A DNA stretch of 32,559 nt from an uncultured Eggerthellaceae bacterium (GTDB lineage: Bacteria; Actinomycetota; Coriobacteriia; Coriobacteriales; Eggerthellaceae): the NCBI GenBank assembly GCA_958454405.1, contig CAUEBO010000027.1, positions 1-32,559 of the forward strand, written 5' to 3'. The notes under the pieces are model-generated. The model ran no database searches, had not been told where the DNA came from, and saw nothing but the letters and a program-made list of their open reading frames with translations. Of this stretch, positions 1 through 6,771 are shown piece after piece. Position 1 is the first letter of the stretch. Every line of letters starts with the position of its first letter. The translations under genes and the position numbers were made by a program.

Positions 1-1
1 C

Positions 2-658
2 GGCATGGCCGGCCAGGTGTGGGGCTACGACCTCGCCCGCCACGACTCGGTCGACAACGGCAAGAGCAAGCCGCTGTTCACCGAGAAGCAGTGGAACGGC
101 CGCGAGCTGGAAGTGTACGACGCCGCCCCGCTGCTGAGCGCAGGCGTGGAGCTGTTCGGCACCGAGCAGAACCGCCGCTACCATCCCATTCCGGGCGCGC
201 ACACCATCTGCGCGAACAAGGGCGTCGTCGCCTACCGCCCGAAGACCGACCGCCCGCTCAAGGAGGGCGAAGGCTACGGCGTGTGGTCCTTCATCGCCAT
301 CTCCCTTTCCGCCGATCGCGACTTCGCGGCCGACCTGTTCATCGAGGATGCCGGCGTGTGGACCGAGAACGACAACGAAGAGGACATGATCGCGTTCCTC
401 GAGCAGCATCGCAAAGCTATCGTCTGGTCCGTCGTCGAGTGCGGCCGCGACCAGAACGTGCTGTTCGACCGCACCTACGTGGGCTTCGCTCACCGCATGA
501 TGAAGCCGGGCGAGATCGGCAACGCCATCACGGTGGGTCCCTACGTCACGCTGGCCCGCAACGCCGTGCCCGCTACCGGATTCGCCTCGCTCAACGACCT
601 GCACCTGTCCGACTGGCTCAAGCAAATGGACTTCGAGCCGCTCACGGACATCGCGTAA
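2..658 (+). CDS. Unidentified protein, C-terminal 218 residues (5' end outside window)
   Basis: An open frame runs in from the left edge and ends at TAA 656-658. The first Met (position 5) has no room for a ribosome site, so I treat the gene as truncated by the window. The translated part is soluble and mixed alpha/beta in look, with no membrane segment or signal. Landmarks are a YHPIPGAH stretch near residue 60, an acidic segment (WTENDNEED) near residue 120 and a VVECGRDQN segment near residue 145. I could not match it to a family with confidence: it lacks the Cys motif of arginine deiminase and the PLP-lysine context of the usual amino-acid decarboxylases. The following gene is an amino-acid antiporter 76 bp downstream, so an enzyme of amino-acid or amine catabolism is a reasonable inference from context only. 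Coding character (GC-rich third positions) is convincing. Confidence 0.75.
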   Translation, partial: GMAGQVWGYDLARHDSVDNGKSKPLFTEKQWNGRELEVYDAAPLLSAGVELFGTEQNRRYHPIPGAHTICANKGVVAYRPKTDRPLKEGEGYGVWSFIAISLSADRDFAADLFIEDAGVWTENDNEEDMIAFLEQHRKAIVWSVVECGRDQNVLFDRTYVGFAHRMMKPGEIGNAITVGPYVTLARNAVPATGFASLNDLHLSDWLKQMDFEPLTDIA

Positions 659-674
659 CCGACGGTATCCCCCT

Positions 675-711
675 GATCGAGCCGTCCAGGCAACCCCCGG
701 GCGGCTCGATC
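675..711 (+). other. Intercistronic stem-loop before the antiporter gene
   Basis: A perfect 10-bp stem pairs 675-684 (gatcgagccg) with 702-711, with a GC-rich 17-nt loop. Only a short TTT follows, so full termination is unlikely. Lying between the unidentified gene and the antiporter, it may act as a partial terminator or a 3' end-stabilising structure. Its role is inference. Confidence 0.5.
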
Positions 712-734
712 ACGTTTAGACAAGGACTGGAAAC

Positions 735-2234
735 ATGGCAGACAAAACCGCTTCCGGTTCCGGCGGATCATCAGCCCAGGACAGCTCGAAAAAAGTTGGC
801 CTGATCGGCCTGGTAGGCATCGTCATCAGCGCCATGATCGGCGGAGGCATCTACAACCTCCCCCAGAACATGGCGGCAGACGCCTCCGCAGGAGCCATCA
901 TCATCGCCTGGGTGGTGACGGGCATCGGCATCTGGTTCATCGCGAACACGTTCCGCATTCTCTCGGCCGCGCGCCCGGAGCTCACGAACGGCCTGTACAC
1001 CTACGCCGAGAAGGGCTTCGGCAAGCTCATCGGCTTCTTCGTGGCCTACGGCTACTGGATCTGCAACTGCTTCGCCCTCGTGGCGTACTCGGTGCTGGTC
1101 ATGGCCACGCTCAACTACTTCGTGCCCGACTTCTCGGGCGGCAACAACATCCCCTCCATCATCGGCGGGTCCATCATCACGTGGATCATGTACCTGCTGG
1201 CCCTGCAGGGCGCGAAGTCGACCAGCTTCCTGAACATCATCGGCACCATCGGCAAGCTGCTGCCGGTGGCCATCTTCATCTTGGCCGTTGCCACCGTGTT
1301 CAAGTTCTCGGTGTTCATGGAGGGCTTCTGGGGCATGCACGGCACCGTCGATCTCAGCTTCACCTGGGACAACGTCATGCCGCAGGTACAGGCCACGATG
1401 CTTGTCACCCTGTGGCTGTTCCTGGGCATCGAGGGCGCCGTGGTGGTGTCGGGCAAGGCGAAGTCGCAGGCCGCCGTGCGCAAGGCCACGACCATCGGCT
1501 TCTTGGTCACGCTGGCGCTCTACATCATCGTGTCGCTGCTGCCGCTGGGCGTGTACTCGCAGGCCGACGTGGGCTCCATGGCCAACCCGTCCATGGCCGC
1601 CATCATGCTGGACAAGTTCGGCAAATGGGGCGAGATCATGGTGAACGCCGGCGTGATCATCTCCGTGTTGAGCTCCTGGCTCGTGTGGATGCTCATGCTG
1701 GGCGAGATGCCCCTGGCCGCCTCGAAGAGCGGCATCTTTCCCAAGGCGTTCACGAAGGAGAACAAGAAGGGCTCGCCGTCCACGTCGCTTCTGTGGACCA
1801 CCATCGTGGTGCAGGCGGTGCTGATCATCTCGTTCTTCATCGGCAGCAACGCCTGGACCACCATGATCAGCATCACGAGCGTCATGGCGCTGCCGTGCTA
1901 CCTGTTCTGCACGCTGTTCCTGTTCAAGATAGCCATAAAGAAAGAGTATCCCCAGGGCATCTTCGCCAGCCGGGGCGTGGCCGTGTTCACCGGCGCAGCC
2001 GGCTCGCTCTACGGCCTGTGGCTCATCTACGCCGCCGGCCTGAACTACCTCATGGTGGCGTGCATCGTGTACGCCGTCGGCCTGCCGCTCTACATCGTGG
2101 GCGTGCGCCAGCACGACCCGCATGCGAAGCTGTTCGCGAAGACCTCCGACAAGGTCATCGTGGCCGTGGTGGCGGCGCTGGGCATCGCCGGGCTCATCTA
2201 CTCCATCATCACGTTCGGGCACGTGAAGCTGTAG
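735..2234 (+). CDS. arcD: ArcD-like basic amino-acid/polyamine antiporter (APC family)
   Basis: A 499-residue polytopic membrane protein of the APC superfamily, most like ArcD-type arginine/ornithine antiporters. After a hydrophilic 22-residue N-terminus, the first helix carries the APC signature region (ISAMIGGGIYNLPQNMA, about residues 33-49), followed by about 11 further hydrophobic segments. ArcD-type proteins exchange a substrate amino acid for its catabolic product (arginine for ornithine, or amino acid for amine), which supplies ATP or proton-motive force to anaerobes. The ATG start follows aaggac at a normal distance. No arcA, arcB or arcC is visible in the window, and the upstream gene is truncated and unidentified, so the substrate is uncertain: an amino-acid/amine exchanger is the alternative. 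The gene ends 27 bp before a clear intrinsic terminator. Confidence 0.85.
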   Translation: MADKTASGSGGSSAQDSSKKVGLIGLVGIVISAMIGGGIYNLPQNMAADASAGAIIIAWVVTGIGIWFIANTFRILSAARPELTNGLYTYAEKGFGKLIGFFVAYGYWICNCFALVAYSVLVMATLNYFVPDFSGGNNIPSIIGGSIITWIMYLLALQGAKSTSFLNIIGTIGKLLPVAIFILAVATVFKFSVFMEGFWGMHGTVDLSFTWDNVMPQVQATMLVTLWLFLGIEGAVVVSGKAKSQAAVRKATTIGFLVTLALYIIVSLLPLGVYSQADVGSMANPSMAAIMLDKFGKWGEIMVNAGVIISVLSSWLVWMLMLGEMPLAASKSGIFPKAFTKENKKGSPSTSLLWTTIVVQAVLIISFFIGSNAWTTMISITSVMALPCYLFCTLFLFKIAIKKEYPQGIFASRGVAVFTGAAGSLYGLWLIYAAGLNYLMVACIVYAVGLPLYIVGVRQHDPHAKLFAKTSDKVIVAVVAALGIAGLIYSIITFGHVKL

Positions 2235-2261
2235 GCGGATATCCGCGCGCATGTGGAACGG

Positions 2262-2292
2262 AAAGGCCCGGAGCAGTTCCGGGCCTTTTTGT
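2262..2292 (+). terminator. Rho-independent terminator after the antiporter gene
   Basis: An 11-bp perfect stem pairs 2262-2272 (aaaggcccgga) with 2278-2288, loop gcagt, followed by a T run (2286-2290). This is the best-formed intrinsic terminator in the window. The A-rich left flank means it could also serve the convergent small gene on the minus strand. Confidence 0.9.
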
Positions 2293-2305
2293 TCCAGACC
2301 CCGCC

Positions 2306-2566
2306 CTAGGCGGGTTGGTTTGCAGCCATGAATTCCTTGAGTTGTTGCTTGCGCGCAGGATCCAGCTCCTTCTTGGGAACGCCCTGCACGGCCCCTTCAA
2401 GGGCGTACAGCTGGTGGAGGCATACGCCCGGATCGACGGTCTGCATTTTGAGCCACGCCTGCTCGGCGCCTGCAGCCAGCAGGTCCTCGACCGTTTCGAT
2501 GCCCACCTGGGCAAGCTGCTCGGCGGCATGCGGGCCGATGTTGGGAAGATCGGTGAGTTTCGCCAT
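2306..2566 (-). CDS. TfoX C-terminal-domain protein
   Basis: An 86-residue protein that is essentially one TfoX_C domain: a helix-hairpin-helix-like start (LTDLPNIGPHAAEQLAQVGIETVEDL), then a central CLHQLYALEGAVQGV stretch, a hallmark of this family. In Proteobacteria TfoX/Sxy joins this domain to an N-terminal TfoX_N domain and controls competence; stand-alone C-terminal domains are common in other bacteria and have no settled function. The resemblance to helix-hairpin-helix modules suggests nucleic-acid binding, which is inference. The ATG at 2564-2566 is preceded on the minus strand by ggaga. The gene is convergent with the antiporter gene and shares its terminator region. Confidence 0.8.
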   Translation of the reverse strand: MAKLTDLPNIGPHAAEQLAQVGIETVEDLLAAGAEQAWLKMQTVDPGVCLHQLYALEGAVQGVPKKELDPARKQQLKEFMAANQPA

Positions 2567-2657
2567 GGCGTCTCCGTTCTCGTTTGCGAATGCTTCGGGA
2601 GGAGCCGGCCCGACAGCGCATCGAGAGCGGCTCCGCTTCTTCAGGCGATGCGCTTTC

Positions 2658-3179
2658 CTAACCGAGCGGCACGGACCGCACTCTCGCGCGCAGGAGCGCG
2701 AGATCGTCGTCGTTGGGGTGGTCGGCTGCCTCGTCGAAATTCTCGATGAGCTGCTTCATGCGCGCGGCCTGCGCCGGGTTCTGCTCGGCCGTGCGCTCGT
2801 AGCGGTCGCGCACGCTTCGGGGCATGCGGCCTTGGCACATGAACGTGCCCACAATGCGCGCCGATTCGGGAACGTGCACGGCCACGCGCGCCGTCACGCC
2901 CGCGAAGTACGTCTCGTCGGCGCCGAAGCCGGCCGTGCCGAACAGGAACACCTCCTTGCCCGCGAGCCCCGCCAGCACCTCCGCCATCTCGTCGGTGCAG
3001 TCGCCCCGGTTCGTCCAGAAGCCGGCGTACACGCGATCGGCTTGGGATGCGGCGGAGGCGTCGACCTCGTCCAGGCTCCCGTACGCCAGGCGCCCCTGTT
3101 CGGGCAGCTCCTCGGCAAGGGCCCGCGCGAGCCGTTCGGTATTGCCGGTCCTGCTGTCGTATACGATGGCGTACGTCAT
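2658..3179 (-). CDS. Flavodoxin-family protein
   Basis: A 173-residue flavodoxin-like protein. The FMN phosphate-binding loop is clear at the N-terminus (YDSRTGNTERLA, residues 7-18). A WTNRGDCTDEM segment near residue 55 and a FLFGTAGFG strand-loop near residue 78 fit the flavin-side loops. The C-terminal 60 residues are a helical, Arg/Asp-rich extension. Such proteins carry electrons to a partner oxidoreductase in the cytoplasm, but no partner is adjacent. A minus-strand ribosome site (gagagggg) sits about 8 nt before the ATG. Flavodoxin-like proteins of this kind accompany bilirubin reductase in some gut bacteria, but nothing here supports that assignment. Confidence 0.82.
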   Translation of the reverse strand: MTYAIVYDSRTGNTERLARALAEELPEQGRLAYGSLDEVDASAASQADRVYAGFWTNRGDCTDEMAEVLAGLAGKEVFLFGTAGFGADETYFAGVTARVAVHVPESARIVGTFMCQGRMPRSVRDRYERTAEQNPAQAARMKQLIENFDEAADHPNDDDLALLRARVRSVPLG

Positions 3180-3241
3180 GGGCGGCGCCCCTCTCGTGCT
3201 CGAATCGACGGCGCAAGACCGTCGGCGAATCGGATGCGACG

Positions 3242-3247
3242 GTTATA
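3242..3247 (-). promoter_or_regulatory. Possible -10 element for the flavodoxin gene
   Basis: On the minus strand TATAAC lies about 63 nt upstream of the start codon. No convincing -35 hexamer precedes it at 16-18 bp, so the call is weak. Confidence 0.35.
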
Positions 3248-3254
3248 CGCCCGC

Positions 3255-3282
3255 CCGACATCGCTGTAAACCCCGTTATACT
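3255..3282 (+). promoter_or_regulatory. Probable promoter for dtd
   Basis: CCGACA (3255-3260), a 16-bp spacer and a strong TATACT -10 (3277-3282) read towards dtd, giving a leader of about 75 nt. It lies back-to-back with the possible flavodoxin promoter. Confidence 0.55.
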
Positions 3283-3363
3283 AAACCGAACGGCAAAACC
3301 AGCGGCGCCGCATCGCATCCGAAGGCGAACGGCGCGGCAAGCGGCATCTCGAAAGGGGCTTCC

Positions 3364-3831
3364 ATGCGGGCGGTCATCCAGCGCGTGAGCAGCGCACAGG
3401 TGGACATCGACGGCGAGACGGCGGGATCGATCGGACGCGGGCTGCTCATCTTGCTGGGCGTGGGACACGGCGACACCGAGGAGCAGGCCGAGCGCCTGTG
3501 GAGCAAGATATCCCGCCTGCGCATCTTCGAGGACGCCGACGGCAAGACGAACCTCTCGCTGGCCGACGTGGAGGGCGAGGTGCTGGTGGTGTCGCAGTTC
3601 ACGCTGTACGCCAGCTGCAAGAAGGGTAACCGCCCCTCGTTCACCGAGGCTGGCGCGCCCGACGAGGCGAACCGCCTCTACGAGTGGTTCGCCGACCGCG
3701 CCCGACGCGACGTCCCTCGCGTAGAAACCGGCCGGTTCGGCGCGTACATGGCGGTGTCCCTGGTGAACGACGGCCCTTTCACACTCGTGCTGGACACGGA
3801 CGATCTGCAAGCCCGCGTTCTCGGTCGATGA
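3364..3831 (+). CDS. dtd: D-aminoacyl-tRNA deacylase
   Basis: A 155-residue cytoplasmic enzyme that hydrolyses D-amino acids (and glycine on non-cognate tRNA) from tRNA, a translation quality-control step. The N-terminus MRAVIQRVSSAQVDIDGE is typical of the family. The catalytic SQFTLYA motif lies near residue 79 and the C-terminal Gly-Pro motif appears as NDGPFT near residue 139; most homologues have NxGPVT, so Phe for Val is a mild variation outside the cis-Gly-Pro pair. The start at 3364 is chosen because the family begins there and aaagggg lies just upstream. The open frame extends far upstream but is not protein-like before this Met. Confidence 0.95.
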   Translation: MRAVIQRVSSAQVDIDGETAGSIGRGLLILLGVGHGDTEEQAERLWSKISRLRIFEDADGKTNLSLADVEGEVLVVSQFTLYASCKKGNRPSFTEAGAPDEANRLYEWFADRARRDVPRVETGRFGAYMAVSLVNDGPFTLVLDTDDLQARVLGR

Positions 3832-3853
3832 GCCTGCATCCCGATCGTCCCAA

Positions 3854-3875
3854 GGCGCCGCATCGATGCGGCGCC
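3854..3875. terminator. Perfect 22-bp palindrome between convergent genes
   Basis: Positions 3854-3875 form a perfect palindrome (ggcgccgcatc and its complement), located 22 bp after dtd and 28 bp before the end of the convergent ArsC/Spx-like gene. There is no T run. A bidirectional stem-loop terminator or RNA 3'-end stabiliser is likely; a protein-binding site is less likely at a convergent junction. Confidence 0.6.
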
Positions 3876-3903
3876 TCGCAGGGGCAACGGCGTCTCGCCG
3901 CCG

Positions 3904-4269
3904 CTAGCCCAGCAGCACCTGCTCCCATTCCGCTTCCTTGAAGCCCACCAGCACGAAGTCGTCCCCCACCACGATGGGGCGCTTCACCAGCATGCCGTTC
4001 TCGGCGAGCAGCGCGAACGCCTCCTCGTCGCCCATGCCGGCATCCAGCAACGCCCTCACGTTGCGCTCGCGGTACAGCATGCCGCTCGTGTTGAAGAAGC
4101 GCCGCAGCGGCAGCCCGCTTCTCGCATGCCACGCCGCCAGCTCCTCCGCCGTCGGGTTGTCCTCCACGATATGCCGGTCGGCGTGCGCCACCCCGTGCGC
4201 GTCGAGCCACGCCTTCGCCTTCTTGCAGGTGGAGCACTTCGGATATTCCACGAACAGCACGTCAGCCAT
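3904..4269 (-). CDS. ArsC/Spx-family thioredoxin-fold protein
   Basis: A 121-residue member of the arsenate-reductase/Spx/YffB family. The redox motif is YPKCSTCKKAKAWL (Cys12 and Cys15), and the rest follows the family plan (a DI/HIVEDNPTAEEL helix, then GLPLRRFFNTSG, then LLAENGMLVKRPIVV). Classical ArsC reduces arsenate with glutaredoxin, while Spx binds RNA polymerase. The CxxC and absence of an ars operon make general redox or Spx-like roles as likely as arsenate reduction. I chose the Met at 4269 because gggagc lies at correct spacing upstream and the family starts at this point; an upstream Met at 4308 would add 13 unrelated residues. Confidence 0.85.
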   Translation of the reverse strand: MADVLFVEYPKCSTCKKAKAWLDAHGVAHADRHIVEDNPTAEELAAWHARSGLPLRRFFNTSGMLYRERNVRALLDAGMGDEEAFALLAENGMLVKRPIVVGDDFVLVGFKEAEWEQVLLG

Positions 4270-4315
4270 CAATTGCTCCCTTTCCTCCCACTGAGCGAAC
4301 ACGGGCAAACTCCCC

Positions 4316-4762
4316 CTACCAGTCGATAGCCTCGTAGACCAGTCCGAGCTCCGATTCCAGCTTTGCGAAGAAATCCCGCGGGGACAGCGCCGTCATGTGC
4401 GAGTTTTTGAACCCTTTGCGATCGCGCGTGAGAAGAAAATCCGCTTTGACCTTTTCCGCGCATACGTCGATCAGGCAGTCCTCGAAATCGGGCCAGCATC
4501 GCTCGGCGGTCGTGCGAACATCATCGGCATCCACGGCGCATACGTTCAAGTATTCCATGCTCCTAATGAACGTGCGCTGCACGTCTGCACTCTTGTTGTT
4601 CTTCCTCATCACATAAAAGGCGTCGGTGAAGGACTTCGCAGAGACCCAAAGCTCAATGTCGTCAAGTTCCTGCATGACCTGAAGCTTCATCGCATGTTCT
4701 CCTTCAGGCGGTCGACCGGTGAACAGATCGACCATGACGTTCGTATCAAGCAAAGCGCGCAT
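4316..4762 (-). CDS. PIN-domain toxin of a type II toxin-antitoxin pair
   Basis: A 148-residue PIN-domain endoribonuclease. It opens with RALLDTNVMVDLF (catalytic Asp5) and has a later acidic cluster (WPDFEDCLIDVCAEK, then FLLTRDRKGF) expected for metal coordination. Family members such as VapC cleave RNA and arrest growth when freed from the antitoxin. The start used is the Met at 4762, preceded by ggagg/ggagcgtt inside the 3' end of the antitoxin gene, with which it overlaps by 17 bp. That overlap implies translational coupling. Nearest subgroup looks like the PIN_3 type rather than classical VapC, judged by pattern only. Confidence 0.87.
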   Translation of the reverse strand: MRALLDTNVMVDLFTGRPPEGEHAMKLQVMQELDDIELWVSAKSFTDAFYVMRKNNKSADVQRTFIRSMEYLNVCAVDADDVRTTAERCWPDFEDCLIDVCAEKVKADFLLTRDRKGFKNSHMTALSPRDFFAKLESELGLVYEAIDW

Positions 4763-5147
4763 AACGCTCCTCCCGTGCCTCGTCGAGCAGCTCCTTGAAC
4801 GGTTTATCTCCCCAACCATCGGGAGCTTTCAGAGTCGTTGATCGTATGCGCTCCCGTAGCTTTTCCTTCTGATCGGGGGTGAGCTCGCGCCGCTTTCCCC
4901 GCAGCTCTTCGAGCGACGGCGTGACCCTGGGGAGCTCTTCGTGTTCGAGAACGTATTCATAAGCAGCGTTGACCAATTCCGTCGGCGTTGCGCCGATCTT
5001 CTTGAGCACCTTGTTTCCCTGCTCCCGAATCTCTTGCGGCACGCGGGCCGTGACGATGGAATCGGTCCGGCTCGGCTTTGCCGGAGCCTTGCCCGTCGTT
5101 TTCTTCGGTGTCTTCTTGGGGACTCCCTTTTCGGCTACAGCTTCCAT
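4746..5147 (-). CDS. RelB/DinJ-like antitoxin
   Basis: A 133-residue antitoxin. Residues 1-25 are a Lys/Pro-rich tail, then TDSIVTARVPQEIREQG and VLKKIGATPTELVNAAYEYV form a ribbon-helix-helix DNA-binding module of the RelB/DinJ type. The C-terminal half (ELTPDQKEKLRERI..., DKPFKELLDEARE) is charged and helical, as expected for toxin neutralisation. The start at 5147 is supported by aaggagg upstream; the frame continues above it but into the promoter. It is the first gene of the pair, overlapping the toxin gene, and probably autoregulates through the inverted repeat in its promoter. Confidence 0.85.
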   Translation of the reverse strand: MEAVAEKGVPKKTPKKTTGKAPAKPSRTDSIVTARVPQEIREQGNKVLKKIGATPTELVNAAYEYVLEHEELPRVTPSLEELRGKRRELTPDQKEKLRERIRSTTLKAPDGWGDKPFKELLDEAREERYARFA

Positions 5148-5171
5148 GTCCAGCCTCCTTTCTTTGCACCC

Positions 5172-5200
5172 ACTATATCGTAATACCGTATTACTTTCAA
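5172..5200 (-). promoter_or_regulatory. Toxin-antitoxin promoter with operator in the spacer
   Basis: On the minus strand TTGAAA (5200-5195), a 17-bp spacer and TATAGT (5177-5172) form a near-consensus promoter. Within the spacer lies a perfect inverted repeat GTAATAC-c-GTATTAC (plus-strand 5180-5194). A ribbon-helix-helix antitoxin bound here would block both promoter elements. This AT-rich patch stands out from the GC-rich surroundings. Confidence 0.8.
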
Positions 5201-5225
5201 GTCGCAAAAATCCCTCTTCTCCCGC

Positions 5226-5285
5226 TTGACACTCAACCGGCCAAGTGTTTATAGTGTGCATAGAGGGTATATACACTTTGCACAC
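5226..5285 (+). promoter_or_regulatory. Promoter and likely operator of the GntR/ABC operon
   Basis: TTGACA (5226-5231), 18 bp, TATAGT (5250-5255). Overlapping the -10 and extending downstream is an inverted repeat gtgtgca (5254-5260) / tgcacac (5279-5285), with an 8-bp palindrome gtatatac (5267-5274) in the middle. Position and symmetry fit autorepression by the GntR protein encoded downstream. Confidence 0.75.
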
Positions 5286-5376
5286 TGCCGAAAGGCGGAG
5301 GGCGCAAAGGGAAGGCCCTTCGGGCGTCTGGGGAAGAACGTGTTCCCCCGTTGCCCAGGCGAAGCATCGAGACGTC

Positions 5377-5426
5377 GCGGCTTCGCCGCCGGAAGCGCGT
5401 GGGACGCCGGGCGCTTCCCCGTTTTT
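5377..5426 (+). promoter_or_regulatory. Leader hairpins of the GntR/ABC operon, possible attenuator
   Basis: The roughly 180-nt leader carries a small hairpin (5377-5381/5385-5389) followed by a stem pairing 5391-5398 (ggaagcgc) with 5411-5418, then CC-G-TTTTT (5419-5426). The second hairpin resembles an intrinsic terminator just 10 nt before the ribosome site of the first gene. Function as an attenuator is inference. Confidence 0.45.
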
Positions 5427-5443
5427 GAACCAGAAGGAGCACC

Positions 5444-5815
5444 GTGGACATCATCATCTCGAACGCAAGCGACAAGCCCATCTACGAGCAGATAACCGCC
5501 CAGATGAAGAACCTCATCATGAACGGCACGCTCGCGGAGGGGGCCCAGCTTCCCTCGATGCGCGCGCTGGCGAACGACCTGCGCATCAGCGTCATCACCA
5601 CGAAGCGCGCCTACGCCGATCTCGAGGCCCAAGGGTTCATCGAAACGGTGCAGGGCAAGGGCAGCTTCGTCGCTGGCGGCAACATGGAGCTTTTGCGCGA
5701 AGAGCGTCTGCGGCACATCGAGGAGCTGCTGGGCAGCGCGGTGGACGAGGCGAGAAGCGCCGGCATCGACACGCAGGAGCTCCACGACATGCTCGACCTC
5801 CTTTTGGAGGACTGA
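5444..5815 (+). CDS. GntR-family repressor, YtrA type
   Basis: A 123-residue regulator with the short YtrA architecture: a winged-helix domain (residues 1-75, KPIYEQITAQMKNLIMNGTLAEGAQLPSMR..., and GFIETVQGKGSFV wing) and a short helical dimerisation tail instead of a large ligand domain. YtrA-type repressors usually sit first in operons for ABC transporters and often respond to cell-envelope stress. The start is GTG 5444 with aaggag 4-5 nt upstream. It is followed 68 bp later by the ABC ATPase, with the inverted repeat in its promoter as the expected binding site. Confidence 0.9.
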   Translation: MDIIISNASDKPIYEQITAQMKNLIMNGTLAEGAQLPSMRALANDLRISVITTKRAYADLEAQGFIETVQGKGSFVAGGNMELLREERLRHIEELLGSAVDEARSAGIDTQELHDMLDLLLED

Positions 5816-5883
5816 TCGCGGAGCCCCGCCCGCACGGGCCCGGACCCGCCGACCGTTCAACCGCAAGAAGAAAGTGACGACCG

Positions 5884-6771
5884 ATGAGCGATTTACTGCG
5901 TATACAAAACCTGGAAAAGCATTACGATGGCTTCGACCTCGGGGGCGTCTCCCTCAGCGTGCCGGCCGGCAGCGTCGTGGGCTTCATCGGCTCCAACGGC
6001 GCCGGCAAAACCACCACCATCAAGGCCGTGCTCGGACTGATCAGGCCGGACGGCGGTTCCATAACGATCTTCGGCGAAGAAGTCACCGGAGCCCCCGAAA
6101 AGCGCCTCGCACAGCTCAAGCAGCGCATCGGCGTGGTGTTCGACACGTGCTCGTTTCCTGAAGAGCTCACCGTGGAAACGGTGGGCAAGCTCATGGCCCA
6201 GTGCTACAAGAACTGGGACGCCGGCGCGTTCCGCACGTTCGCCCGCACGTTCCAGCTGCCGCCAGACAAAACCGTGAAGGAACTGTCGCGCGGCATGGGC
6301 ATGAAACTCTCGCTGGCATGCGCCTTGGCGCACAACCCCGACCTGCTCGTGCTCGACGAGGCCACGGCCGGCCTCGATCCCATGGCCCGCGAAGAGGCGC
6401 TCGACACATTGCGCCTGTTCATGAACGACGAGCATCGCGGCATCCTCATGTCCAGCCACATCACGAGCGACCTCGAGAAGATAGCCGACTACATCGTGTG
6501 CATCGACGAGGGCCGCATCGTGTTCTCCGTGGAGAAGGACGTCATCACCGATCTGGCCGGCGTGGCCCAGTGCCGTGCGGCCGAGTTCGACGCCGTGGCG
6601 GACAGCGGCTTCTTCGCGCCGGGCGCCCTGCACTACGAGCGCAACACCTACGGCACGTCCATCCTCGTGCCCGACCGCCAGGCGTTCGCCGCGCAATTCC
6701 CCTCAATCGCGCTCGACCGCGCCGATATCGAATCCTACATGTCGCTCATGCTGAAGGGGGACGTCCGATGA
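5884..6771 (+). CDS. ABC transporter ATPase, YtrB type
   Basis: A 295-residue ABC ATPase. The Walker A loop is GSNGAGKT (residues 36-43), the signature LSRGMG (134-139, a variant of LSGGQ), Walker B LLVLDEA (154-160) followed by TAGLD, and the H-loop MSSHIT near 198. The Q-loop position reads VVFDTCSF, without the usual Gln, as in other YtrB-like proteins. The C-terminal 80 residues form the accessory domain common in ABC-2 exporters. The start ATG overlaps nothing, and the gene ends in ATGA with the next start codon inside it. It should energise the two downstream permeases; the cargo is unknown, with envelope-active compounds a family-based guess. Confidence 0.92.
   Translation: MSDLLRIQNLEKHYDGFDLGGVSLSVPAGSVVGFIGSNGAGKTTTIKAVLGLIRPDGGSITIFGEEVTGAPEKRLAQLKQRIGVVFDTCSFPEELTVETVGKLMAQCYKNWDAGAFRTFARTFQLPPDKTVKELSRGMGMKLSLACALAHNPDLLVLDEATAGLDPMAREEALDTLRLFMNDEHRGILMSSHITSDLEKIADYIVCIDEGRIVFSVEKDVITDLAGVAQCRAAEFDAVADSGFFAPGALHYERNTYGTSILVPDRQAFAAQFPSIALDRADIESYMSLMLKGDVR

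Noticed and set aside
771..2252. Minus-strand open frame covering the antiporter gene
   Set aside because: Translation is dominated by His/Arg/Asp/Gly repeats typical of the antisense of a GC-rich membrane-protein gene.
2658..3179. Naming the flavodoxin as a bilirubin-reductase partner
   Set aside because: Only the generic FMN-binding pattern is visible and no reductase gene is adjacent.
3904..4269. Calling the ArsC/Spx-like protein an arsenate reductase
   Set aside because: It has a CxxC motif shared across the Spx/ArsC/YffB family and no arsenic-resistance genes nearby.
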